Shown: piece after piece, positions 1-9,261 of the stretch
Layout: the number at the start of each line of letters is the position of its first letter
Numbering within the stretch: the first letter of the stretch is position 1
Source: Pseudomonadota bacterium
GTDB taxonomy: Bacteria > Pseudomonadota > Gammaproteobacteria > Woeseiales > Woeseiaceae
NCBI GenBank assembly: GCA_027295475.1
Contig: JAPUKV010000037.1
Coordinates: forward strand, 1 to 30,892
DNA: 30,892 nt
Direction: 5' to 3'
The notes under the pieces: generated by a model
The model's input: the letters and a program-made list of their open reading frames with translations, nothing else
Told to the model about the DNA's origin: nothing
The model's database searches: none
Translations under genes and position numbers: made by a program

Positions 1-66
1 ACGAAATGAATCTTCCCCATCCGGATTCGTCGCGTGTCCCAGATCGTTGTCGTCTACCGTAATCAT
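1..66 (-). CDS. possible partial hypothetical protein, N-terminus only (runs off left edge)
   Basis: An ATG at 66-64 on the minus strand opens a frame that stays open for all 22 codons to the window edge, beginning MITVDDNDLGHAT. It lies 35 nt downstream of the stop of the winged-helix regulator gene and on the same strand, so it could be a third gene of that cassette. No good Shine-Dalgarno sequence precedes it. The visible peptide is acidic and polar with no recognisable motif. Twenty-two open codons can easily occur by chance, so the call is tentative. Confidence 0.35.
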   Translation of the reverse strand, partial: MITVDDNDLGHATNPDGEDSFR

Positions 67-101
67 GTTAGATATGCTAGAAGCTGACTTTGCCAACTGT
101 C

Positions 102-434
102 TCAGACGTCTCGCACACTTTCTTGCGTTTGCCTGAGAAGACCTTCGACTTTCGACAAGTAGTTCCGGACTTCCTGGCTCCCCAGGTCAGTGCAAAGATA
201 GGTAGTCCTCGGCTTGCGCCCGACAAACTCCTTCGTCACACGGATCAGTCCAGCTTCTTCGAGCTTTTGCGCATGCGCCGAGAGATTGCCTTTGGTGAGA
301 TTCAGCGTATTGAGCAGCTCGGCAAACTCCGTGGGCTCGGTCGTCGAGGCCAGGGTGGCCATGATGGTCAGCCGCACCTGATGCGCAAGCAACGCGTGCG
401 TCGATGTGAGTAGCTCGACAGGATTCATGATCAT
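102..434 (-). CDS. winged-helix transcriptional regulator (ArsR/MarR-like single domain)
   Basis: A 110-residue protein that is almost entirely one winged-helix DNA-binding domain. After a short N-terminal helix (about 1-20) comes a helix-turn-helix with the recognition segment around LTKGNLSAHAQKLEEAGLI. A wing rich in basic residues follows (VTKEFVGRKPRTTY), then a C-terminal helix suited to dimerisation. No ligand- or metal-binding domain is visible. The ATG at 434-432 overlaps the TGA of the upstream membrane-protein gene by one base, so the two are translationally coupled; ATG 428-426 is an alternative. Regulators of this size beside a membrane protein often repress their own operon. The palindrome at 1141-1169, on top of the operon promoter, is the obvious candidate site. 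The DNA-binding role is secure; the target and signal are inferred. Confidence 0.85.
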   Translation of the reverse strand: MIMNPVELLTSTHALLAHQVRLTIMATLASTTEPTEFAELLNTLNLTKGNLSAHAQKLEEAGLIRVTKEFVGRKPRTTYLCTDLGSQEVRNYLSKVEGLLRQTQESVRDV

Positions 435-1129
435 CAAACAGCCCGCGCGGTGCGCAAGGTTTCGCGTCTGGCACCGAGCAGATGAATCAGGGAAGCAGTA
501 CTGATCACCGAGAAGTGCAACAATGGCCAGACCAGTTGCGTAGAGTGTCCAAAGTACTGGACCGCGGCCGCGATGAGCGATGCGCCTCCAAGAACGAGCG
601 ATACGCGAGTAGAGAGAGTGAAGAATCGTCCCTGGAACAGATAGTCGGCGATATACAGCGACAGCAGGGGCGCGACCCATTCCGGGCGTCCGGCCAGAAC
701 AACGAACGAGAGCGGAACGAATTTAACCAGCAAGTCCGAGACGAACGAGAGGTTTCTCAGATACTGGAAATTTCGCACCAGGTAATCGTCGAAGCTCTGT
801 CCGCTGTGACGGGCAGCACGCCAGGCCAGGAAATAAACACACATGAGCAGCGCTACGCCGACCAAGGCAACTTGTGCCAGGCCGAGCCATCCGAGTTCCT
901 GGTCACGCGCCGAAAGCATCATGATTTCCGTCATTTCACGGCCCGAGATGAGTTCGAATGCCAGCAGGCCGACCGCAATTACCAGGCAGAGCCCTTGAAT
1001 AATGAAACCGGCGTCTATTGCGGTACTGTGTGCCGGGATGGAAGGATCACCGCCTGCGGCCTTTTCGATGGCCCTGCGAATAATGGCCAGGTCGTTGACA
1101 GCGCTTTGAATAGAGTCCTTTTCGTTCAT
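434..1129 (-). CDS. multi-span integral membrane protein of unknown function
   Basis: A 231-residue protein with a polar, charged N-terminus (about 1-35) and five or six hydrophobic spans: near GFIIQGLCLVIAVGLLAFEL, LAQVALVGVALLMCVYFLAW, VKFVPLSFVVLAG, VAPLLSLYIADYLF, VSLVLGGASLIAAAVQYF and WPLLHFSVISTASLIHLL. I recognise no family motif or catalytic residues. The start at 1129 is preferred because GAG lies at a usable distance upstream. An in-frame ATG at 1141 would add four residues but begins inside the palindrome. It is the first gene of a unit with the winged-helix regulator, so it is probably what that regulator controls. A sensor, transporter or stress-response role is possible, but nothing in the sequence decides. 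Confidence 0.8.
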   Translation of the reverse strand: MNEKDSIQSAVNDLAIIRRAIEKAAGGDPSIPAHSTAIDAGFIIQGLCLVIAVGLLAFELISGREMTEIMMLSARDQELGWLGLAQVALVGVALLMCVYFLAWRAARHSGQSFDDYLVRNFQYLRNLSFVSDLLVKFVPLSFVVLAGRPEWVAPLLSLYIADYLFQGRFFTLSTRVSLVLGGASLIAAAVQYFGHSTQLVWPLLHFSVISTASLIHLLGARRETLRTARAV

Positions 1130-1140
1130 AATAAATCTCA

Positions 1141-1169
1141 TAGACCAGTTTGTGGGACAAACTAGTCTA
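1141..1169. promoter_or_regulatory. 29-bp palindromic operator candidate
   Basis: The arms 1141-1153 (TAGACCAGTTTGT) and 1157-1169 (ACAAACTAGTCTA) are inverted repeats matching at 12 of 13 positions, around a 3-nt centre. The palindrome spans the -10 box, the expected transcription start and the early leader. That is the typical place for a repressor dimer to block its own promoter. No T-tract follows, so it is not a terminator. The likely binder is the winged-helix protein encoded as second gene; this is inferred from position. Confidence 0.6.
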
Positions 1170-1191
1170 CATAGGCTTCACTGCATGTCAA
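1164..1191 (-). promoter_or_regulatory. sigma-70 type promoter of the membrane protein/regulator cassette
   Basis: Reading leftward, a perfect -35 hexamer TTGACA (1191-1186) is followed after 16 nt by TAGACT (1169-1164), a 4/6 match to the -10 consensus. Transcription would start near 1157, about 28 nt before the preferred ATG at 1129. The -10 hexamer forms the outer end of the 1141-1169 palindrome. Confidence 0.65.
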
Positions 1192-1362
1192 GCCGGCGGT
1201 TCAATAATCGCGTTATCCGACCCGCGAGACGGTTGCGCACGGCGGTTTGAGCGCCACCGAGTCAGCGAAACGTCGGAATCGTGATTTGACATAGTTCCGA
1301 TGCCGCTGCGCGACTGCGTTGGTCGAACGGGGTTCTCATCCGCAACCACTCTCGGCAAGAAA

Positions 1363-1388
1363 TAAAAAGGCCCCGTAAAGGGGCCTTT
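1363..1388 (-). terminator. Rho-independent terminator of tRNA-Ser
   Basis: AAAGGCCCC (1366-1374) and GGGGCCTTT (1380-1388) form a perfect 9-bp stem around a 5-nt loop. On the minus strand the stem is followed by a T-rich run (TTTTTATT). It starts about 9 nt after the CCA end of the tRNA gene. Confidence 0.85.
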
Positions 1389-1394
1389 CTGATT

Positions 1395-1486
<92 letters not shown>

Positions 1487-1764
1487 ACCGACGGGCTGCA
1501 GATTCTATTCTTTTTTGAGTCTGAATTGGCACGTTTGCGAGTAAGCAGCGGTGCACTAACAGTGAAATCAGGCTGCACCTGAGGTAGCCTATGGGGCTCA
1601 TGAGGCTGCACTCCTGGGTCACGCTATTCAATTTACCAAATGCAAGCTCATGATTTATAAGCGCAAGAACGACTGCCGATGCAATGAATTGCTATGGTGG
1701 GTTTTGGTCAAATAACAGTAAGGTCCGATGCAGGACGCGCCGGATCTCTAAACGGAGATCAGAT

Positions 1765-3162
1765 TTGCGCCTTTTGTTCTACACGCTGGTGGCGGGGCTC
1801 GTCGGTACGTGCTCTTCAGCGCCTTCTTTGCTCGATCAGATAGTCGAAGTTGGCGAGTTGCGCGTGGTCACGCGCGACAGCCCAACCACATACTTCGTTG
1901 GCCCCGACGGTCCGGCCGGGCCGGAGTTCGATTTGGTGCGAGGGTTCGCCGAACAGCTCGGCGTGACGCTGGTTATCAGCACGGTCGACAACGTCTCTGA
2001 AATTTTGCCGCAACTGGTCTCGGGTGAATCGCACATGGCAGCAGCAGGCCTCTCGATTACCGAATCACGGCGCGAATATCTGAGCTTCGGTCATCCTTAC
2101 GCCACCGTCGATATGCACCTCATCTACAAATTGGGCACCGGCAAACCCCGGTCGATTGAGCAGGCAATCGGCAGGTCGATCGAAGTGGTTGCCGGTAGTA
2201 GTCACTCCGACATGCTCGCGTCGTTGAGCCAGGTTTATCCGAAGCTGGAGTGGTCTGAGAATGCGGATGTCGAGGTTGCCGACCTCATGGAGAAAGTCGC
2301 ACATGGCGTAATCGATTTCACGGTCGCGGACAGCACCGAATTCAACATTCAACGGCACTTCTATCCGGATCTGCGCGTGGCGCTTGATCTCGAGATCGCG
2401 GATCCAATCGCCTGGGCGTATCGAAAAGGAGATGGTGACAGGCTACTTGCGCAGGCTGATGACTACCTGATCAAGGCGGAGCGTTCGGGCTTGCTTGCCC
2501 AAGTACACGATCGCTATTACGGCCACACCAAGAAATTCGATTACGTCGGCACGAGAGCGTTCATCCGGCATTTCGACAGCCGCCTCCCTCGATATCGGCC
2601 CTGGTTCGAGGAGGCGGGCGAACTGAATGGCGTCGACTGGCGGCTACTGGCGGCGATCGGATACCAGGAGTCCCACTGGCGATCTCATGCCGTGTCGCCA
2701 ACCGGTGTCAGGGGCATCATGATGCTGACCTTGGCAACCGCCGACTATCTGGATATCGACGATCGCCTGGATCCGGAGACCAGCATATTTGGTGGTGCAA
2801 GGTTTTATGCGCGCCAGACCGAACGAATTGCTGACAGCGTCGAGGAACCTGACAGAACCTGGATGGCGCTTGCCGCTTATAACGTTGGTTTTAACCACAT
2901 CAAAGACGCGCGTCAGATCGTCGAATGGGAAGGCGGCGATCCGGACACCTGGGTCGACATCAGTAAGGCACTGCCGCTCCTCGCCAAACGTAAATGGTAC
3001 TCACGAGTAAAATACGGCTACGCGCGGGGCTGGGAACCGGTGCTGTACGTGAACAATATTCGCAGTTACTACAATATTCTTCGCTGGATAACCGCAAGTG
3101 AGCCACAGGAAGAAGAAGAGCTGGAGCCAGAGGGGTCGATAGAGATGGCGAGTAACAACTGA
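1765..3162 (+). CDS. mltF: membrane-bound lytic murein transglycosylase F
   Basis: This enzyme cleaves the MurNAc-GlcNAc bond of peptidoglycan to leave 1,6-anhydromuropeptides. The N-terminal half (about 20-255) is a family 3 solute-binding-like module (GELRVVTRDSPTTYF, LVSGESHMAAAGLSITESR). The C-terminal part (about 280-420) is an SLT domain with catalytic Glu302 in YQESHW, then a GVRGIMMLT segment and AAYNVGFNHIKDA. TTG at 1765 is preferred because GGAG stands 7 nt upstream (1754-1757) and the protein then begins directly with a signal peptide (MRLLFYTLVAGLVGTC). An ATG at 1684 would add 27 basic, polar residues. The cysteine after VGT is not a canonical lipobox because Thr precedes it, so anchoring may be by lipid or by an uncleaved signal. 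The length of 465 is close to the family's roughly 500. The gene is monocistronic and followed by a REP array. Confidence 0.9.
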   Translation: MRLLFYTLVAGLVGTCSSAPSLLDQIVEVGELRVVTRDSPTTYFVGPDGPAGPEFDLVRGFAEQLGVTLVISTVDNVSEILPQLVSGESHMAAAGLSITESRREYLSFGHPYATVDMHLIYKLGTGKPRSIEQAIGRSIEVVAGSSHSDMLASLSQVYPKLEWSENADVEVADLMEKVAHGVIDFTVADSTEFNIQRHFYPDLRVALDLEIADPIAWAYRKGDGDRLLAQADDYLIKAERSGLLAQVHDRYYGHTKKFDYVGTRAFIRHFDSRLPRYRPWFEEAGELNGVDWRLLAAIGYQESHWRSHAVSPTGVRGIMMLTLATADYLDIDDRLDPETSIFGGARFYARQTERIADSVEEPDRTWMALAAYNVGFNHIKDARQIVEWEGGDPDTWVDISKALPLLAKRKWYSRVKYGYARGWEPVLYVNNIRSYYNILRWITASEPQEEEELEPEGSIEMASNN

Positions 3163-3163
3163 A

Positions 3164-3386
3164 GAATCGCCCGTCAGGACGGGCTCCAACAGGTGCTAAT
3201 AGAACGATTGTAGGCATCGCCCGTCAGGACGGACTCCAACAGGTGCTAACAGAACGATTGAAGGCATCGGCCGTCAGGACCGGCTCCAACAGATGCTAGC
3301 AGAACGATTGTAGACATCGCCCGTCAGGACGGGTTCCAACAAATACGACCAGATGCCTCGCAGGAGCCCGTCCTGACGGGCGATTC
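3164..3386. repeat. REP array: four 50-bp tandem units plus an inverted head
   Basis: Four copies of a head of the form ATCGCCCGTCAGGACGGGCT begin at 3166, 3216, 3266 and 3316, an exact 50-bp period. Each is followed by CCAACAGGTGCTAAYAGAACG-type filler, with the last unit incomplete. A head in the opposite orientation closes the array: 3363-3386 is the perfect reverse complement of 3164-3187 (24 nt). Each head can fold as GCCCGT/ACGGGC around a CAGG loop. The array fills the whole gap between the convergent genes mltF and tadA, 1 nt from each stop codon. This is the structure of REP/BIME elements, which can act as transcript ends or as gyrase/IHF-type sites. Related heads lie at 22244-22321 and 27868-27930. 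Confidence 0.9.
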
Positions 3387-3387
3387 T

Positions 3388-3849
3388 TTATGATCGTTTT
3401 TCGGCAAAGAATTCTTTCAGGATCGCCGAACATGCCTCTGCGAGCAGACCGCCGTTAATCTCAACACGGTGATTGAATTCTTTGATAGCACTCAAATCCA
3501 AAACGCTGCCAACAGCACCGGCTTTCGGGTCGTACGCGCCAAACACCAGCCTTTGTATACGTGCCTGAATCATCACGCCCACGCACATCGCGCAAGGTTC
3601 GAGCGTGACATACACCGTCGCACCGATCAGCCTGTGATTTTTCTGATCTGCCGCGGCATTGCGGATTGCCACGACTTCGGCATGCGCGCTCGGGTCGGAA
3701 TCCTGAATCGTTCGATTGAAACCCTTGCCGATGATATTGCCGGAGCAGGCAACAATTGCGCCGACCGGAATTTCCTTTGCTGCCTTTGCCTTTTCCGCTT
3801 CAGCAATGGCGGCCCGCATCAAGTGAATGTCAGTATCGGCCCAGCTCAT
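3388..3849 (-). CDS. tadA: tRNA-specific adenosine deaminase TadA
   Basis: TadA deaminates A34 of tRNA-Arg(ACG) to inosine. At 153 residues this is typical of the family. The zinc/catalytic signature is complete: H56-A-E58 (Glu is the proton shuttle) and P85-C86-A-M-C89 (zinc ligands), within a cytidine-deaminase fold ([32 protein letters not shown]). The start at 3849 makes an ATGA overlap with the guaA stop; an ATG at 3855 would add two residues. It is the last gene of guaB-guaA-tadA and ends 1 nt from the REP array. The C-terminal [11 protein letters not shown] is the usual TadA tail. Confidence 0.95.
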   Translation of the reverse strand: MSWADTDIHLMRAAIAEAEKAKAAKEIPVGAIVACSGNIIGKGFNRTIQDSDPSAHAEVVAIRNAAADQKNHRLIGATVYVTLEPCAMCVGVMIQARIQRLVFGAYDPKAGAVGSVLDLSAIKEFNHRVEINGGLLAEACSAILKEFFAEKRS

Positions 3850-5447
3850 TCCCATTCTATGGTGGCAGGCGGCTTGCCGGAAATGTCGTAAGTCACGCGT
3901 GAAATGCCGTCTACTTCATTGATGATCCGCAGCGACACGTGCTCCAGAAACTCATACGGCAGCCTCGCCCATCTGGCTGTCATAAAATCGATGGTCTCGA
4001 CGGCGCGCAGTGCAATGACATAGTCGTATCGACGCTCGTCTCCCATGACGCCGACCGAGCGGACGGGCAGGAACACGGCAAAAGCCTGGCTGGTCTTGTC
4101 ATACAAATCGTTTTTTCTGAGTTCTTCGATAAAGATCTTGTCGGCGAGCTGAAGCAATTCGACGTATTCGGGCTTTACTTCACCCAGTACGCGGACACCC
4201 AGTCCAGGCCCGGGAAACGGATGACGGAAGACCATCTCCCTGGGTAGCCCAAGCTCCATACCGATGCTGCGAACTTCGTCCTTGAACAGTTCACGCAAGG
4301 GTTCGATGAGCCGCAATCGCATTTGTGCAGGCAAACCGCCGACATTGTGGTGTGACTTGATCACATGGGCCTTGCCGGTGCCGGCGCCAGCAGACTCGAT
4401 GACGTCCGGGTAGATCGTACCCTGCGCGAGCCAGGCAATGTCCTGGATTTTTCCTGCTTCTTCTTCGAATATCTCGATGAACCTGCGGCCGATTATTTTT
4501 CGTTTTTCCTCGGGATCGTTTACTCCCGCTAATGCGTGGAAGAAGCGGTCCGCGGCATCAACACGAATGACATTAACGCCCAGGTGCTCCGCAAAGGTAG
4601 CCATTACCTGATCGCCTTCGTGGTAGCGAAGCAGGCCATTATCGACAAAAACGCAAAACAGCTGGTCTCCGATCGCCTCGTGCAACAGCGCAGCCACGAC
4701 GGACGAATCGACGCCGCCCGAGAGGCCGAGTAACACTTTTTTCGTGCCGATTTTCTCGCGCACCTGCGCAACTGCGTCGTTGACGATGTTACCTGCCGTC
4801 CAGTCTCCGGGGCAGCCGCAGATGTCACGCACGAAACGATTGATGATCGTCTGGCCCTGAGGCGTGTGCGTGACTTCTGGATGAAACTGCACGCCGTAAT
4901 ACCTTCGCTGCCGGTTTTCCATAGCGGCAAGCGGCGAATTCGCGCTCTTACCTGTAATAGCGAAACCAGGCGGTACTTCTTCAACCCGGTCACCGTGGCT
5001 CATCCACACTTTGAGCAACGGTTCCGACGTGTCTGGTGCATCGCTGAGGCCCGCGAGCAGCTCCGAGTCGAGCGGCGTTATTTCCGCGTAGCCGAACTCA
5101 CGATGGGTAGATGCCTCGACCTTTCCTCCAAGCTGTACAGCCATCGCCTGCATGCCATAACAGATGCCGAGCACGGGCACGTCCAACTCGAAGACGGCTT
5201 GCGCGACATGCGGCGGGTTGTCGATGTTGACCGACTCGGGCCCACCGGACAATACGACGCCGGCAGGCTTGAAGTCAGCGATAGCTTCCTCGTCCATATC
5301 CCAGGGATGAATCTCGGAATACACACCGCATTCTCGCACCCTGCGCGCGATCAGCTGTGTGTACTGGCCACCGAAATCGATTATCAGGACGCGATGCGCG
5401 TGGATATCGGCCCGAGCGTCTGAGGAAAGGGGAATGGCCTGAGACAT
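3846..5447 (-). CDS. guaA: GMP synthase (glutamine-hydrolysing)
   Basis: GuaA converts XMP, ATP and glutamine to GMP. A class I glutamine amidotransferase domain (about 18-210) carries the triad Cys96 (GICYGMQ), His189 and Glu191 (FHPEV). It is followed by an ATP pyrophosphatase domain with the PP-loop SGGVDSS (243-249) and the C-terminal dimerisation domain ending PPATIEWE. At 533 residues it is close to the usual 525. An unconserved extension of about 15 residues ([14 protein letters not shown]) precedes the first strand. It starts 24 nt after guaB, so the two form one transcription unit for the last two steps to GMP, and it overlaps tadA. Confidence 0.98.
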   Translation of the reverse strand: MSQAIPLSSDARADIHAHRVLIIDFGGQYTQLIARRVRECGVYSEIHPWDMDEEAIADFKPAGVVLSGGPESVNIDNPPHVAQAVFELDVPVLGICYGMQAMAVQLGGKVEASTHREFGYAEITPLDSELLAGLSDAPDTSEPLLKVWMSHGDRVEEVPPGFAITGKSANSPLAAMENRQRRYYGVQFHPEVTHTPQGQTIINRFVRDICGCPGDWTAGNIVNDAVAQVREKIGTKKVLLGLSGGVDSSVVAALLHEAIGDQLFCVFVDNGLLRYHEGDQVMATFAEHLGVNVIRVDAADRFFHALAGVNDPEEKRKIIGRRFIEIFEEEAGKIQDIAWLAQGTIYPDVIESAGAGTGKAHVIKSHHNVGGLPAQMRLRLIEPLRELFKDEVRSIGMELGLPREMVFRHPFPGPGLGVRVLGEVKPEYVELLQLADKIFIEELRKNDLYDKTSQAFAVFLPVRSVGVMGDERRYDYVIALRAVETIDFMTARWARLPYEFLEHVSLRIINEVDGISRVTYDISGKPPATIEWE

Positions 5448-5471
5448 AGGTGCGAATGCGCCGCAGATCGC

Positions 5472-6971
<1,500 letters not shown>

Positions 6972-6974
6972 TCA

Positions 6975-7003
6975 ATTGTACGCGTCGGGCAAATGCGGGT
7001 AAA
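6975..7003 (-). promoter_or_regulatory. sigma-70 type promoter of guaB
   Basis: On the minus strand TTTACC (7003-6998, 4/6 to the -35 consensus) is followed by 17 nt and TACAAT (6980-6975, 5/6 to the -10 consensus). It lies in the 120-nt divergent gap between guaB and xseA, with an expected transcript start near 6967. No clear PurR-type palindrome was seen. Confidence 0.5.
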
Positions 7004-7061
7004 CGGGCGACGATAGTTATTTCCAAACCGTGGCACTCTGAGGTATGGGTATACTGCGACG

Positions 7062-8438
7062 ATGCACGATCCGTTGACCGAAACCCCCCGGCAAAGCGCC
7101 ATCAGCGTCTCCGAGCTGAACCGCCAGGTGCGAACACTGCTCGAGCAGGGCATCGCCCGCCTCTGGGTCGAGGGCGAGATTTCCAATCTCGCCCGGCCAG
7201 CGTCGGGGCATGTTTATTTCAGCCTCAAAGACGACTCCGCACAAATTCGCTGTGCATTTTTTCGGCAAAGACAGCGCGGACCGACCATTAAGCTCAAGGA
7301 TGGTGATCAGGTGCTCGCCTTCGGGCGCGTCAGCATCTATGAGGCACGCGGCGACTATCAGCTCATCGTCGAACAGGTCGAAGCGGCCGGCGAGGGAGAG
7401 TTGCGCCGTCGTTTCGAAGCGCTCAAGAAGAAACTCGCCGCCGAAGGGCTGTTTGACGAGAGTCTGAAACAAGCTGTGCCTGTACTGCCCAAACGCATTG
7501 GCGTCGTGACTTCACCGAGCGGGGCAGCAATACGCGACATCCTGACCGTCCTGAAGCGTCGCTTTCCGGCCATTCCGGTGATTATCTATCCGACCGCCGT
7601 GCAGGGAGAGGCCGCAGCAGGGCAGATTGTCGGGTCTCTCAATGCCGCCGTCGTCCGGGACGAGTGCGACGTCATCATCGTTGCCCGCGGCGGCGGTTCT
7701 CTCGAAGATATGTGGCCGTTCAATGAGGAGCTTGTCGCCAGAGCGATCAGCGAATGTCCGATACCCGTCGTCAGCGCTGTCGGGCACGAGGTGGATTTCA
7801 CGATAAGTGACTTCGTCGCCGACCTTCGCGCGCCGACGCCCTCAGGTGCCGCGGAACTCGTGGTCCCGGACCAGGCGGAGTGGCTGCGCTCGCTCACCGC
7901 GACCACGGCACGGATCGCCTCGCTGGGGCGCCGTTATCTCGAGGACCATTATCAGGAACTCGACTGGCTGAGCCGCCGCTTGTCTCAAAGCAGCCCGGCT
8001 GCAACCGTTGCCAGGCAGATCGACTGGCTCAGAAACCTCAGACAGGTGCTGACGGGCGCCATGCGGCACGACCTCGTGAGACGCTCACGAGGAATCGAGC
8101 TTGTTCGTGCCCGCTTATTGCAACGCTCGCCGGCGATCGAAGTCCAATATGCCATGCACCGCCTGAGCGAATTGAATCAGCGCCTGAGTAATTACGGCAC
8201 AGGATCGGTCGTGCGCCTCAGAAATCAACTCAATCTGGCCGAACGGGCGTTGCAGTCGGTCAGTCCGCTGGCAACGCTGGAACGTGGCTACGCGATCGTC
8301 AGTGACTCGGCCACCGGCAAAGTCCTGACCGATGCATCGGTGATGAAGCCGGGTAGTGGAATTACCACACGACTGGCTCGCGGCAGTCTCATTGCCACTG
8401 TCGATAAAGTAAAGAAAGGGTCGTCGTCAAATGATTAA
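7062..8438 (+). CDS. xseA: exodeoxyribonuclease VII large subunit
   Basis: XseA is the catalytic subunit of ExoVII, which degrades single-stranded DNA from both ends and trims mismatch-repair intermediates. The N-terminal OB-fold (about 14-110; VSELNRQVRTLLEQ, LWVEGEISNL) is followed by the catalytic domain (about 135-330). That domain carries RGGGSLEDMWPFNEE (209-223) and GHEVDFTISDFVADLRAPTPS (241-261), the most conserved XseA blocks. A long coiled-coil region and a C-terminal segment with LERGYAIV complete it. The 458 residues are normal length. It shares a divergent intergenic region with guaB, as in E. coli, and overlaps the next gene by 8 nt. No xseB is present in the window. Confidence 0.97.
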   Translation: MHDPLTETPRQSAISVSELNRQVRTLLEQGIARLWVEGEISNLARPASGHVYFSLKDDSAQIRCAFFRQRQRGPTIKLKDGDQVLAFGRVSIYEARGDYQLIVEQVEAAGEGELRRRFEALKKKLAAEGLFDESLKQAVPVLPKRIGVVTSPSGAAIRDILTVLKRRFPAIPVIIYPTAVQGEAAAGQIVGSLNAAVVRDECDVIIVARGGGSLEDMWPFNEELVARAISECPIPVVSAVGHEVDFTISDFVADLRAPTPSGAAELVVPDQAEWLRSLTATTARIASLGRRYLEDHYQELDWLSRRLSQSSPAATVARQIDWLRNLRQVLTGAMRHDLVRRSRGIELVRARLLQRSPAIEVQYAMHRLSELNQRLSNYGTGSVVRLRNQLNLAERALQSVSPLATLERGYAIVSDSATGKVLTDASVMKPGSGITTRLARGSLIATVDKVKKGSSSND

Positions 8439-9261
8439 GCGGATCGCGGTGATGTGCTCAGTGAGTCTCTCCTGCCTGACGTCTGCAGCGAATGCGCTTC
8501 CCGAGCATGCACCACGTCCCGGCGGGACGGCCGTCGTTGCCGTAGCCGATGCAAATTCGGATTCCCGACCGATTGTCATGTTCGACGACAAGAGAGTGCT
8601 CGTGCTTCGGCGCGAAGACGAGTGGGTTGCGGTGATCGGCATCCCGCTGAACCAGTCTATCGGTACAGCGAAAGCAATTGTTCGCATTGTCGACCAGGAA
8701 TCGTCGACGATTACATTTGAAGTGCAACACTATGCTTATCGTGAACAGCACCTGACCGTTGCCAAAGCTTACGTTGATCTGACTGAAGAACAATTACATC
8801 GCGCCGGCAGGGAGCGAAAGATCATTGATGGCGCGCTGATAAACTGGCGCGATGTGGACTTGACCGACCTGTCTTTGATTGAACCGGTTGCGGGACGACG
8901 CAGTTCGAGTTTCGGATTGAGACGCTTTTTCAATGAGCAAGCGCGTTCTCCGCACAAAGGAATGGACGTCGCCGCAAATCTCGGTACACCGATTATTGCG
9001 CCGGGCGACGGAACAGTGACGGCGACAGGGAATTACTTTTTCAACGGCAACACCGTGATCATCGATCATGGCCAGGGTTTCGTGACAATGTATTGCCACC
9101 TTGACGAAATTGGCGTCGAGGAAGGGCAGCAATTGACAGCCGGAATGCCAATCGGCAAGGTCGGCGCGACGGGTCGCGTGACCGGTCCACACCTGCACTT
9201 CGGCACCTACCTGAACGGGACTGCCGTGGACCCGGCATTGTTTCTCACCAAAGTAGATTAA
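8431..9261 (+). CDS. exported M23 family metallopeptidase (LytM-type)
   Basis: A 276-residue protein with a signal peptide (IKRIAVMCSVSLSCLTSAANA, cleavage near 22), a beta-rich linker domain (about 30-145) and a C-terminal LytM/M23 domain (about 155-270). The zinc ligands are intact: His175 and Asp179 in SPHKGMD, His256 in HLHFG, with the catalytic-type His223 in YCHLD. It should therefore be an active periplasmic peptidoglycan endopeptidase. That differs from the degenerate LytM activators EnvC and NlpD. The start overlaps the xseA stop by 8 nt (ATGATTAA), so the two are co-transcribed and probably coupled. It ends on a TTAA shared with the converging metX-type gene. Cross-link cleavage in the wall is inferred from the family. 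Confidence 0.93.
   Translation: MIKRIAVMCSVSLSCLTSAANALPEHAPRPGGTAVVAVADANSDSRPIVMFDDKRVLVLRREDEWVAVIGIPLNQSIGTAKAIVRIVDQESSTITFEVQHYAYREQHLTVAKAYVDLTEEQLHRAGRERKIIDGALINWRDVDLTDLSLIEPVAGRRSSSFGLRRFFNEQARSPHKGMDVAANLGTPIIAPGDGTVTATGNYFFNGNTVIIDHGQGFVTMYCHLDEIGVEEGQQLTAGMPIGKVGATGRVTGPHLHFGTYLNGTAVDPALFLTKVD

Noticed and set aside
482..1165. 227-codon open frame on the plus strand
   Set aside because: It is antisense to the membrane-protein gene, has unnatural composition (rich in R, Q, E, N) and no ribosome-binding site.
3164..3386. Possible CRISPR array because of repeats at exactly 50-bp spacing
   Set aside because: The supposed spacers are themselves near-identical between units, one head is inverted, and no cas genes are near. 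It is a REP array.
7050..7055. TATACT just before xseA as its -10
   Set aside because: It is only 6 nt from the ATG and has no -35 at a usable distance; likely chance.
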